From the NCBI RefSeq assembly GCF_009910325.1, contig NZ_SUMG01000002.1, forward strand, positions 62,001 through 126,000: DNA of 64,000 nt. The letters run 5' to 3'. The notes under the pieces are model-generated. The model saw only the letters and a list, made by a program, of their open reading frames with translations, had not been told where the DNA came from and did not search any database. Shown here one piece after another: positions 48,877 to 56,137 of the stretch. Source of the DNA: Isachenkonia alkalipeptolytica (GTDB lineage Bacteria > Bacillota > Clostridia > Peptostreptococcales > T1SED10-28). The position numbers and the translations under genes were made by a program. The first letter of the stretch is position 1. Each line of letters begins with the position of its first letter.

Positions 48877-48959
48877 TGTATCCACTCCCAGTTCATTAAT
48901 ATGTTTTCATTTAATCAAATTTAATCAAAGTATAGTCAATGGATTTTCCCCTGTAGGTC

Positions 48960-49373
48960 TTAAGGCTTTGGGTGCTCTTCATACTTCAAACTCTCCGACA
49001 ACCTTATTGTTCCCGGTTGTCGAACTTTTAGAAAATAAATCTCTTCCAAAAAAGCACAGGCCTCCCCGGTATAAATCGGACAATTTCCATGGCATTTCTT
49101 CCCGACTTTTTCAATGACCAGGATTACTTCTCTTCCCGACAATTGATCTCCCCGCCGAACCTTTCTGTCCCGGAGCTCTTTGATTTTTTCCACCCGGATA
49201 TTCGCTTTGAATCGCTGATGACAAAAGCCTACCTTTCCCCGGTTCAGATCCTCTTCGATGATCTTTTTCCCTCGCCGGGTAATCAGGGACACATCTTCAT
49301 TTTCTTTTAGGGTGAGTTCCGCCTGTCTCTCCCAGCGGCCCTCCCGCTTCTTTTGCAGTCCGGTGATTCGCAT
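48960..49373 (-). CDS. MOSC-like domain protein linked to molybdenum cofactor
   Basis: A 137-residue protein with a small beta-rich core. GKVGFCHQRFKANIRVEK, RRGDQLSGREVILVIEKVGK and a cysteine-rich KKCHGNCPIYTGEACAF recall stand-alone MOSC proteins of clostridia that carry a CxxxC...C motif and lie beside moa/mog genes. MOSC domains handle sulfur for molybdenum or similar cofactors. It starts 2 bases after the moaA stop, with its GGAGG overlapping moaA's last codons, so translation is probably coupled. A specific reaction cannot be given. Confidence 0.7.
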   Translation of the reverse strand: MRITGLQKKREGRWERQAELTLKENEDVSLITRRGKKIIEEDLNRGKVGFCHQRFKANIRVEKIKELRDRKVRRGDQLSGREVILVIEKVGKKCHGNCPIYTGEACAFLEEIYFLKVRQPGTIRLSESLKYEEHPKP

Positions 49374-49375
49374 TT

Positions 49376-50338
49376 TCAGCCTCCGATTTGAGACATGTTT
49401 CGAGTAATCGCTTTGTAGTCCACGGTATCCAAGAAGTGTTTTTCCGGCTTGGATGCAATGGCCTGTGCCAAAAGTTCCCTTAGGGACCCGGTTTCCTCCC
49501 GAAGAGCGGGAAGAAGATCAATTTCCTGGGAGCTGTGGAGGCAGGGCTTTAACTTCCCGTCAAAGGTGACCCGGAGCCGATTGCATTCGCTGCAAAAATG
49601 ACTGGATATGGGGTCAATAAAGCCTACCCTTCCTTTAGCGCTGGGAAGTTTGTAGTACTGTGCGGGACTGGCGGTCTCATGAAGCTGGGGCACCAATTCC
49701 GGAACCCGTTTTCTTATTTCTTCATTGGAGATAAAGTGTTTTTTGGACCAGGAACTGGCCTCTCCGATAGGCATCAGTTCGATGAACCGTACATCGATGG
49801 GGTAGACTTTTGTTAAGTCCATTAGTTTCCGGATGTCTTCTTCGTTTTCTCCTCCGATGATTACGGTGTTTAACTTAATGGGGTCCAGGCCGAGGGTTAA
49901 GGCTTCTTCAATACCTTCCAGAACCTTCTCTACTTCTCCTCCCCGGGTGATTTCCCGATACCTATGGGGATCCAGGGAATCGATGCTGATGTTTACCCGT
50001 TTAAGCCCCGCTTCCTTTAATTCTTTTCCGTATTCTTTCAGGAGCAATCCGTTGGTGGTCATGGCAATATCCTCGATGCCTTCAATGGCGGAAATCCCCT
50101 TGATCAAATCGATAATGCCCTTTCGTACCAGGGGCTCTCCCCCGGTGATTCGAACCTTGCGAATCCCCAGACTTGCACTCTCTTTGGCGATTTTTACAAT
50201 TTCTTCGATGCTTAACACATCGCAGTGCTTCATTTTCTCCACGCCGGCTTCCGGCATACAGTATTTGCAACGGAGATTACAAAAGTCCGTTACAGAAATT
50301 CGCAGATAATTGATATTTCTTTTATAGGTATCTTTCAT
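49376..50338 (-). CDS. moaA: GTP 3',8-cyclase MoaA
   Basis: A radical SAM enzyme for the first step of molybdopterin synthesis: it rearranges GTP to 3',8-cyclo-GTP. The N-terminal cluster is in TDFCNLRCKYCMPEAG (CxxxCxxC), GEP of the SAM site in KVRITGGEPLVRKG, and the C-terminal substrate cluster in FCSECNRLRVTFDGKLKPC. The protein ends in the two glycines (SQIGG) needed for activity. Length 320 residues. It follows fdhD by 14 bases. The product feeds the molybdenum or tungsten cofactor of the formate dehydrogenase at 60.5-63.2 kb. Confidence 0.96.
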   Translation of the reverse strand: MKDTYKRNINYLRISVTDFCNLRCKYCMPEAGVEKMKHCDVLSIEEIVKIAKESASLGIRKVRITGGEPLVRKGIIDLIKGISAIEGIEDIAMTTNGLLLKEYGKELKEAGLKRVNISIDSLDPHRYREITRGGEVEKVLEGIEEALTLGLDPIKLNTVIIGGENEEDIRKLMDLTKVYPIDVRFIELMPIGEASSWSKKHFISNEEIRKRVPELVPQLHETASPAQYYKLPSAKGRVGFIDPISSHFCSECNRLRVTFDGKLKPCLHSSQEIDLLPALREETGSLRELLAQAIASKPEKHFLDTVDYKAITRNMSQIGG

Positions 50339-50352
50339 AAGATCTCTCCATT

Positions 50353-51153
50353 CTATAGAGCCTTTTGGCTCACTCGCTTGCTTCCATGATAGATATTCAT
50401 TCGATTTCCCCGGGCAAAACCGATCAAAGTGATATCCAGGTCCTTTGCGATATTAACGGACAGTTCTGTGGGCGCCGACCGGGAAACAATCACCGGTATC
50501 GCTTTTTTGGCCGCCTTGATGATCATCTCCGAGGAAAGCCTTCCGCTGGTAATTAGAATTTTATCCTCCAGGGGCTCTTCCTTGGCAAAGGCCTCCCCGA
50601 TAATTTTATCCAGGGCATTATGTCTTCCAATATCTTCATGAAAAAACAGCACCTTTTCCTGATCACAGAGAGCACAAAAGTGCACTCCTCCGGTTTCCTT
50701 AAAAAGCCCGGATTTTTGATTCAGTTCTGTGGATAATTTAAGAATGTGTCGATAATCATAGATGATATCGTTTTTGATCTCCTGGCTTCCCAGAGAATCC
50801 AACACATTATAAAACACGGTTCCTTTCCCGCATCCCGTGGTAACGGTCCGTTTGCCGTACAGCTTCTGTTTTAGGTTGATTTTATTCTTTAATTGTATAT
50901 GAATATGACCGGCCTCTTCCTCCACGGTGATCTTTCCCACATCGCTTTTATGGACAATCATCCCTTCGGATATTAAAAAACCCAGGGCCAAATACTGAAG
51001 ATTTTCCGATGTGTTCGGGGAGCAAAGCAGGGTGATGAACTCTTCATCATTTAAATATACGGTTAAGGGATATTCCACCACCACCTGGTCTTCCATCCCT
51101 TTTATTAATCCATCCTTAATCTGTTCTATCTGAATTTTTTTTGTCCGCTCCAT
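50353..51153 (-). CDS. fdhD: Formate dehydrogenase accessory sulfurtransferase FdhD
   Basis: FdhD carries sulfur from a cysteine desulfurase to the molybdenum cofactor and so activates formate dehydrogenase. Family blocks seen are VEYPLTVYLND, LALGFLISEGMI, FKETGGVHFCALC, FHEDIGRHNALDKIIGEA, TSGRLSSEMIIKAA and SRSAPTELSVNIAKDL. The sulfur-carrying loop reads TTGCGKGTV, with one cysteine where E. coli has CxxC. Length 266 residues, with GGGAGG ahead of the ATG. It heads a unit with moaA and the MOSC-like gene. Confidence 0.94.
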   Translation of the reverse strand: MERTKKIQIEQIKDGLIKGMEDQVVVEYPLTVYLNDEEFITLLCSPNTSENLQYLALGFLISEGMIVHKSDVGKITVEEEAGHIHIQLKNKINLKQKLYGKRTVTTGCGKGTVFYNVLDSLGSQEIKNDIIYDYRHILKLSTELNQKSGLFKETGGVHFCALCDQEKVLFFHEDIGRHNALDKIIGEAFAKEEPLEDKILITSGRLSSEMIIKAAKKAIPVIVSRSAPTELSVNIAKDLDITLIGFARGNRMNIYHGSKRVSQKAL

Positions 51154-51197
51154 GGTTTTCCCTCCCAGTATTGCTCTTTTCCGGTTCTCCCTCTTGA

Positions 51198-51380
51198 TTA
51201 CTCCCGGTCTTTATACTTTTGGTATACCGCCGAGTGTAAGGACACCAGAATTCCTAAAAACAAATAAACCACCAATCCGTCGATAAATTGTACGCCCACC
51301 GTGGCAATGATCAAAAAAGGAATGACTGTTATTAAAAACACTTTTTTATTAAAACGTTGAAATTTTTCTTTGATTTTCAT
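51198..51380 (-). CDS. Small two-helix membrane protein, unknown
   Basis: A 60-residue basic-ended protein with two hydrophobic stretches (VFLITVIPFLIIATVGVQF and GLVVYLFLGILVSLHSAV). AAGGAG stands 8 bases before the ATG, which supports real translation. It lies 44 bases before fdhD and behind the selenoprotein terminator, so it is probably the first gene of the fdhD-moaA unit. I do not recognise a family. Similar tiny membrane proteins near formate dehydrogenase maturation genes have no known role. Confidence 0.6.
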   Translation of the reverse strand: MKIKEKFQRFNKKVFLITVIPFLIIATVGVQFIDGLVVYLFLGILVSLHSAVYQKYKDRE

Positions 51381-51458
51381 TCACACTTCTCCTTCAGGAT
51401 ATGACCATTATTTTTTTCCTTTATGCTTATTTTAACATAGAAACCATAAAAAAAGCCA

Positions 51459-51485
51459 TGTTTCAGATGGATTCTTTCTGAAACA
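51459..51485 (-). terminator. Intrinsic terminator after the selenoprotein gene
   Basis: TGTTTCAGA pairs perfectly with TCTGAAACA over 9 bases and is followed within a few bases by seven T on the minus strand. It lies 53 bases past the selenoprotein stop. Confidence 0.85.
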
Positions 51486-51538
51486 CCGCTTCTACTATTT
51501 CGGATTGCATCAATCCCTATTACGCTTTAGTCAATGTT

Positions 51539-52195
51539 TTATCCTAATTTTTCGTTTAGAACTTCCACAATATATCTGGAGACGTCGGCCGTAACCGAAG
51601 CGCATCGTTCTTTTCTTTCTCCGTCGGCATACTCAAGGTTATCCGCTTTGATATACTTGCTAACGGAGTCGTAACAAAGGGTGCTTTTGGCTACGGTAGT
51701 CGTTCCGCTCGGCCGATTACCCGAATCATAAATCGGAAGATCCGCCGTTTTGTACCAATCCATCATTTCTTTAATCACCGGTCTCGCCTCTGCCGGCTCT
51801 AAAACTGCACCTACGAATGTGGCTGCAACCCCTAAAGCTCCGCATAGGGAGGCTTCACTGGCATAACCTCCGGAAAAAGAGTGAAACATCTGGGTGTTGT
51901 AGTGGTTGTACGGATACCCGACTTCATCCGCTAACGTGCCGAATAGACCTTCGGCAACACCGATCCCTCATCCACCTTGTTCATGATAAGCATTATAAGC
52001 CCGATCCGCCACCATATCAGGATCTACCTTTTTATAATTCACCGGGTATACTGCTTCATCCCGGTCTCCAGCCGCTTGCACATCTTCATCGCATCCGGTT
52101 AAGATACTGCTCATCCCTCCAAGTACCGTAACACCGGCTAAAGTTGTCCCCATTCCTTTTAAAAAGTTTTTTCTAGTTATTTGCTTTTCGCTCAT
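51539..52195 (-). CDS. Tat-signal C-GCAxxG-C-C family selenoprotein (in-frame UGA)
   Basis: The frame holds one UGA (51970-51968) at residue 76 and otherwise reads through to a normal stop, giving 218 residues. Before it stands AYHEQGG and after it GIGVAEGLFGTLAD; relatives have Cys at this spot. Further conserved cysteines follow: 118 (LCGALG), 174 (STLCYDSVSK) and 198 (KERCASVTADV). A SECIS-like hairpin begins 11 bases past the UGA. The start at 52195 has AGGAGG upstream. The N-terminus is a Tat-type signal (TRKNFLKG, then a hydrophobic stretch) with a lipobox LTGC at Cys35, so the product should be a membrane-attached extracytoplasmic lipoprotein. A thiol/selenol redox role is likely; partners are unknown. 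A nonsense mutation is the alternative, unlikely given the hairpin and conserved 3' half. Confidence 0.88.
51937..51956 (-). promoter_or_regulatory. Bacterial SECIS hairpin of the selenoprotein gene
   Basis: In the mRNA UGCCGAA pairs with UUCGGCA (7 bp) around GGUCUA. The GGUCU loop motif starts 18 bases after the UGA. E. coli fdhF also has GGUCU 18 bases after its UGA. Confidence 0.85.
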
Positions 52196-52225
52196 TCTAC
52201 TCCTCCTATGCAATATAATTTCATA

Positions 52226-52253
52226 ATTTTACTGTTAGTTATTTATCTAACAA
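52226..52253 (-). promoter_or_regulatory. Selenoprotein promoter with overlapping LysR-type box
   Basis: Minus-strand TTGTTA (52253-52248), a 16-base spacer and TAAAAT (52231-52226). The inverted repeat TGTTAG-N8-CTAACA (52233-52252) covers the spacer and -35 and has the shape of a LysR-family site. Binding here by the divergent regulator is inferred. Confidence 0.5.
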
Positions 52254-52355
52254 TAGTATATTACAGATGAGTAATATTAGATAATTAGTATTCATTATAG
52301 TCTATAACAATTTTTTATCCTTCTTCGTTTTTTTTCTGCATAGGTCTTTCCGTTA

Positions 52356-52368
52356 TGTTATAATAACA
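52356..52368 (+). promoter_or_regulatory. Palindrome containing the lysR -10 box
   Basis: TGTTATAATAACA is a perfect 13-base palindrome with TATAAT at its centre (52359-52364), 43 bases before the regulator start. It may be promoter and autoregulatory site together. Confidence 0.45.
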
Positions 52369-52410
52369 ATAAATTGTTAATATATAGGAAGCTTGGAAAG
52401 GATGTTGTTA

Positions 52411-53301
52411 ATGAATCTTCAGTACTTAAAGTCATTTTATATAACAGTAAAACTCAATAGCATCTCCAAAGCGGCTAAAGAACTGCACCTTACCCAGCCG
52501 GGCTTAAGTATGCAACTACAATCGTTGGAAAAAGAATTTGATTCCAAACTGTTGACTCGCAGTAACCGCGGGGTAGAACTGACCGATGCCGGGAAAATTC
52601 TCTTTGATTATGCCGACACTATTCTATCGCTACAAGACAATATACAACGGGATCTCAGTAATTTTAAAACATCTAAAAAAGAACTGTTTCTAGGAGCCTG
52701 TAAATCTATCGGAGAACACGCTCTTCCCTGTAGTATATATATTTTCAAAAATCAACATCCCGATATTAACATCAATTTTAATATCTACAATTCCCAGGAT
52801 GTGATCAATCGACTGAAGGATAATACCATTAACCTAGGGATCGTTCAGGGACATATTTCGGAAGAGACCATCGATTCAGAGTTCATCGGAGAAGATCCGA
52901 TCCTATTAGTGACCTCATCCCCTACTCAAAAAAAAGAGATCTCCCTCGACGAACTCCGGGATATCCCTCTTATTTCCCGAGAAAAAGGCTCCGGTAATGA
53001 AAAATCCGTTGAAGAAGCATTAAAGCAGCATGGTATTCGAAGCGAAGATCTTAATATTATGTACCGGTTAAATTCCATGGAGGCCATCAAAAGTTCCGTA
53101 GCTTCAGGAAAAGGTATGGCCTTTATCCCGAAACTGACCATCGAAAGAGAACTCTACGAGGGAACATTGCACCCTGTAAATGTGGAGAATCTTAACGTTA
53201 GCAGTAGCTACTACATCATCTATCGAAAAAAACATCCTTTTTCCATCTATGAAGAAGAGTTTAAAAAATTCTTGCAATCCTCCAGCCGAGGATTTTGTTA
53301 G
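52411..53301 (+). CDS. LysR-family transcriptional regulator
   Basis: The N-terminal winged helix (LKSFYITVKLNSISKAAKEL followed by HLTQPGLSMQLQSLEKEF) is typical of LysR, as is the effector domain (IVQGHISEETIDSEFIGEDP, then LVTSSPTQKKEISLDELRDI). AAAGG lies 9 bases before the ATG at 52411; the frame opens at a TTG six codons earlier. Length 296 residues. It is the only plus-strand gene in this region and is divergent from the selenoprotein gene, the usual layout in which a LysR protein controls its divergent neighbour. CysB and related regulators of sulfur genes belong to this family, which fits the YeeE/TusA genes nearby, but the effector is unknown. Confidence 0.92.
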   Translation: MNLQYLKSFYITVKLNSISKAAKELHLTQPGLSMQLQSLEKEFDSKLLTRSNRGVELTDAGKILFDYADTILSLQDNIQRDLSNFKTSKKELFLGACKSIGEHALPCSIYIFKNQHPDININFNIYNSQDVINRLKDNTINLGIVQGHISEETIDSEFIGEDPILLVTSSPTQKKEISLDELRDIPLISREKGSGNEKSVEEALKQHGIRSEDLNIMYRLNSMEAIKSSVASGKGMAFIPKLTIERELYEGTLHPVNVENLNVSSSYYIIYRKKHPFSIYEEEFKKFLQSSSRGFC

Positions 53302-53302
53302 T

Positions 53303-53345
53303 CGAAAGAACCCCCGACGGAATGTTTCCATCGGGGGTTCTTTCG
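53303..53345 (+). terminator. Intrinsic terminator after the LysR gene
   Basis: A 15-bp perfect stem (CGAAAGAACCCCCGA with TCGGGGGTTCTTTCG) and 13-base loop are followed by GCTTTTTATT on the plus strand. Confidence 0.92.
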
Positions 53346-53416
53346 GCTTTTTATTCTAAATCGTCATTTTCCACATTCCTTCATTGTCATTAACATTAAC
53401 TCCGATATTCTTTTTG

Positions 53417-55192
53417 TTACTGATCCAATGCATCCTCTATCGCTTCAATCGCACCTTTACTGGATACCGTGGCACCGGATACCGTATCTACATCCGTGGA
53501 CTGGGAGGCGATCACCGCTTCAATGATTTCTTCAATGGCTTCATCCCCAAGACCTCCGGTTTCGCTTTCCTTAACAATAATGATCTCCAAAATTTCGTCT
53601 CCCTCGGTTATTACATCCAGGGTAATCCCTCCGCCGTAACCGCTGCCGGTACCTAGGGTCCCTTTAGGATCATAGTCCAGGGTAACTTCCCGCTCCTCTA
53701 AGATAATTCCCTCTTGATCCAATGCGGATTCAACCGCTTGCATCGTAGCTTTTGAGGAAACCGTAGCGCCGGTCTGTACATCCACATCGGTACTTTGTTG
53801 CGCGATGATTTTTTCAATAATACCGTTGATGGCTGCATCACCGATCCCCGGAGTTTCCTGTTCTGCAAGGATATGAATTTCCACAATTTCATTCCCGTCT
53901 AGAATCACATCAAGGACAATTTCACTACTTTCATAAAAGCCTAAGGCTCTTCCTAGAAAACCTTCTGCTTCATATTCCAAAGAGTCTTCCTCTCCTTCAT
54001 AGGTTCCATCAGCTTTTGCCAGTGCCATTTCCACGGCTGCCATGGTAGCCGTAGAGGATACCGTCGCTCCGGTCTGTACGTCTACGTCGGTACTTTGGTT
54101 CTCAATAATCCGGTCAATGACCGCATTAATCGCTCCGTCTCCGATACCTGGAGTCTCCTCCTGTTCCATCACAACGATTTCAATAATATCACCGTTTTCC
54201 AGGATTACATCAAGAACAATTTCACTGCTTTCATAAAAGCCCAAAGCGCTTCCTACATACCCTCTCGGTTCATAGGCTTCCATATCCTCGGCATCCACAT
54301 TGCTTAACGCATCCTCCACCGCTTCAATCGTACCTTCACTGGATACCGTGGCACTGGATACCGTATCCACATCCGTTGATTGAGCCGTCAAAATCTTTTC
54401 AATCATTTCATCGATGGCTTCATCTCCCAAGCCCGCAGTTTCACTTTCTTCCATAACGAAAATTCCGGATATTTCTCCGTTGTCCACCACTACATCCAGT
54501 ACAATATCTCCGCCATAACCGTTACCGGTACCTAGGACGCCTTCTTGCTGTCGGGATCCTGCTTCAAGTTCAACGCCTCCATCTTCCAAGGCTTGAATAA
54601 CGCCGTTGATAATGGCTTCGCTGGACAATGTAGCCCCGGATACGGTATCCACGTCCACAGACTGGGCTTCTCGGATTGCAGCAATAGTTTCTTCCATCGC
54701 CTCATCTCCCAAACCTTCCGTCTCACTATGTTCTATAATATTAATAGCCATGATTTCACCATCATTTATGATCACGTCTAGCTCCACATCACCGCCATAC
54801 CCTTGAGCAACAACGCTATAAACCTCACCGGTGACTAATCCGGCCTCTGCCAATGCTTCCTCCACTGCAGTGATCACCGCGTTTGAGGATATTGTTGCGC
54901 CGGTTACCGCTTCAACATCCGTAGTATTATTCTCAATGATTTCTTCTAGTACTTCGTAGATTGCATCGTCTCCAAGACCCTCAGTTTCATTTTGTTCCAC
55001 TACTTGAATCTCTACGATATCTTCTTGATTGATAAAAACTTCCAAACGAACTTCTCCACCATAGCCTTCAGCCGTAACCACATAACTTTGTGCTCCGGCG
55101 GTAACATCATCACGTAACGCATCATACCCCAAAAGTGAACCTAGGGCGATGATGGTCATTACCAGTGCAGCAATTATTTGCTTCCTATCCAT
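53417..55192 (-). CDS. Exported protein with six tandem FMN-binding repeats
   Basis: After a short basic start and one hydrophobic helix (IIAALVMTIIALGSLLGYDA) the protein is an acidic array of six FMN-binding domains of about 85-100 residues. Each has the pattern G(Y)GG...LDV...IV..ETxGxGD and ends in [ST]GAT-x-SS. ApbE-type transferases attach FMN covalently to the threonine of such motifs. They lie at residues 97-100 (TGAT), 185-188 (SGAT), 279-282 (SSAT), 374-377 and 474-477 (TGAT), and 572-575 (SGAT); the third has lost the glycine. Repeats four and five are nearly alike in DNA (shared GFYESSEIVLDVIL) and look recently duplicated. I use the ATG at 55192, 9 bases behind AAAGGG. A multi-flavin electron relay outside the membrane is inferred. 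No apbE is in the window. Confidence 0.88.
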   Translation of the reverse strand: MDRKQIIAALVMTIIALGSLLGYDALRDDVTAGAQSYVVTAEGYGGEVRLEVFINQEDIVEIQVVEQNETEGLGDDAIYEVLEEIIENNTTDVEAVTGATISSNAVITAVEEALAEAGLVTGEVYSVVAQGYGGDVELDVIINDGEIMAINIIEHSETEGLGDEAMEETIAAIREAQSVDVDTVSGATLSSEAIINGVIQALEDGGVELEAGSRQQEGVLGTGNGYGGDIVLDVVVDNGEISGIFVMEESETAGLGDEAIDEMIEKILTAQSTDVDTVSSATVSSEGTIEAVEDALSNVDAEDMEAYEPRGYVGSALGFYESSEIVLDVILENGDIIEIVVMEQEETPGIGDGAINAVIDRIIENQSTDVDVQTGATVSSTATMAAVEMALAKADGTYEGEEDSLEYEAEGFLGRALGFYESSEIVLDVILDGNEIVEIHILAEQETPGIGDAAINGIIEKIIAQQSTDVDVQTGATVSSKATMQAVESALDQEGIILEEREVTLDYDPKGTLGTGSGYGGGITLDVITEGDEILEIIIVKESETGGLGDEAIEEIIEAVIASQSTDVDTVSGATVSSKGAIEAIEDALDQ

Positions 55193-55252
55193 CTGCTTCA
55201 TCCCTTTCTGGGATCTGCTTATTATTTGAACCTTAAATTTTTAATCCATCCT

Positions 55253-55281
55253 ATTATAGCACAGCTTAGTTAAATATTAAA
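55253..55281 (-). promoter_or_regulatory. Candidate promoter of the FMN-repeat gene
   Basis: Minus-strand TTTAAT, a 17-base spacer and a perfect TATAAT (55258-55253), about 60 bases before the start codon. Confidence 0.55.
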
Positions 55282-55371
55282 CATAGAAGTTATTGATTAG
55301 TAATGTATATCAACTTTTCTTATATAACATCACTTTCCTTAATGATGCTTTACGAGAATGTTAATCCATCC

Positions 55372-55890
55372 CTAAATCATGTAACGCATCAGTATTTTCG
55401 AACCGATAACCCCTCCCACTCCCATAAAAAGGGCAAAAACCCAACCATGTAATGAAAAAGAGGGGATTCCGCTGAAGAAAGCGCCGATATTACATCCGAA
55501 GGCGATTCGTGCCCCATATCCCATTAACAGACCGCCCATAATTCCAAAACCAATCTGTTTAAAGTTTTTGATTTTTCGCCATTTAAATTCGTTGCTGATC
55601 AGCACGGATAACAACGCCCCAACAATCACGGCGACATTTAAAATGCTGACGGTATTTAATAAAAAGGTCTCTCCTCCGGTCAGTTCCCCATAGTACGCAA
55701 CATAGCTTCCGGGAAAATCACTATAACCAACCTTATTCAAGACCCATATTCCCCAATACAGAAAACCGGAAGTAACCCGCCATGGAGCGCCGGTAGTCCA
55801 TAATAGCAGCACATTTAAAAAGCTTAACACAATTGCTGCTACCCAGTAGGGCCAGGGGGTCTTTAGCACCTTTTCATAGAATTTACTCAT
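55372..55890 (-). CDS. YeeE/YedE transporter, second half
   Basis: A hydrophobic protein of about 172 residues with five membrane segments. It carries the C-terminal family motif GYGARIAFGCNIGAFFSGIP followed by SLHGWVF; the Cys in FGCN matches an essential cysteine of thiosulfate transporter YeeE. Full-length YeeE/YedE proteins are about twice this size and contain two such halves. Here the other half is the gene at 56138-56839. The ATG at 55890 overlaps the TusA stop by 8 bases (ATGAGTAA), with AAGGTGG ahead, so translation is coupled. The pair probably forms one channel for thiosulfate or a related sulfur or selenium species. Confidence 0.85.
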   Translation of the reverse strand: MSKFYEKVLKTPWPYWVAAIVLSFLNVLLLWTTGAPWRVTSGFLYWGIWVLNKVGYSDFPGSYVAYYGELTGGETFLLNTVSILNVAVIVGALLSVLISNEFKWRKIKNFKQIGFGIMGGLLMGYGARIAFGCNIGAFFSGIPSFSLHGWVFALFMGVGGVIGSKILMRYMI

Positions 55891-56119
55891 CGGAAACCAC
55901 CTTCTCAATGTAAATCTCCCATTCTCCCTCTCCGATTTCTATATAATCCATTTTATGACCCTGCTTATCCACCCATTCGATCACGTTCGTAATCGAACAG
56001 TTATGATCCGTCTTCATAATCAGCAGATCTCCGGCCTTCATTTTCTCCAGCTTTTTCAATGCTTTTATTAGTGGAATCGGACAAGGTTCATACATACAGT
56101 CCAAAAATTCTTCCTTCAT
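55883..56119 (-). CDS. TusA-family sulfur-carrier protein
   Basis: A 78-residue TusA/SirA/YedF fold. DCMYEPCPIPLIKALKKL has the signature CPxP with the sulfur-carrying cysteine; a second cysteine appears in DHNCSITNV, as in YedF-like members. Such proteins take a persulfide and hand it to a next acceptor. YeeD, the TusA-type partner of YeeE in thiosulfate uptake, is the best functional parallel, since this gene lies exactly between the two YeeE/YedE halves and overlaps the second. YedF-type proteins also accompany selenium metabolism, which the selenoproteins here make a real alternative. Confidence 0.9.
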   Translation of the reverse strand: MKEEFLDCMYEPCPIPLIKALKKLEKMKAGDLLIMKTDHNCSITNVIEWVDKQGHKMDYIEIGEGEWEIYIEKVVSDE

Positions 56120-56137
56120 AACTTTTCCCCCCTCACT

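Noticed and set aside
51968-51970. TGA as a nonsense mutation making the Tat-signal gene a pseudogene
   Set aside because: The downstream frame is intact and conserved, the UGA falls at a family Cys position, and a fdhF-like SECIS lies at the right distance.
55202-55371. Additional small gene or riboswitch upstream of the FMN-repeat gene
   Set aside because: No ORF with a ribosome site and no recognisable aptamer; in particular I see no FMN riboswitch core. Only a promoter is supported.
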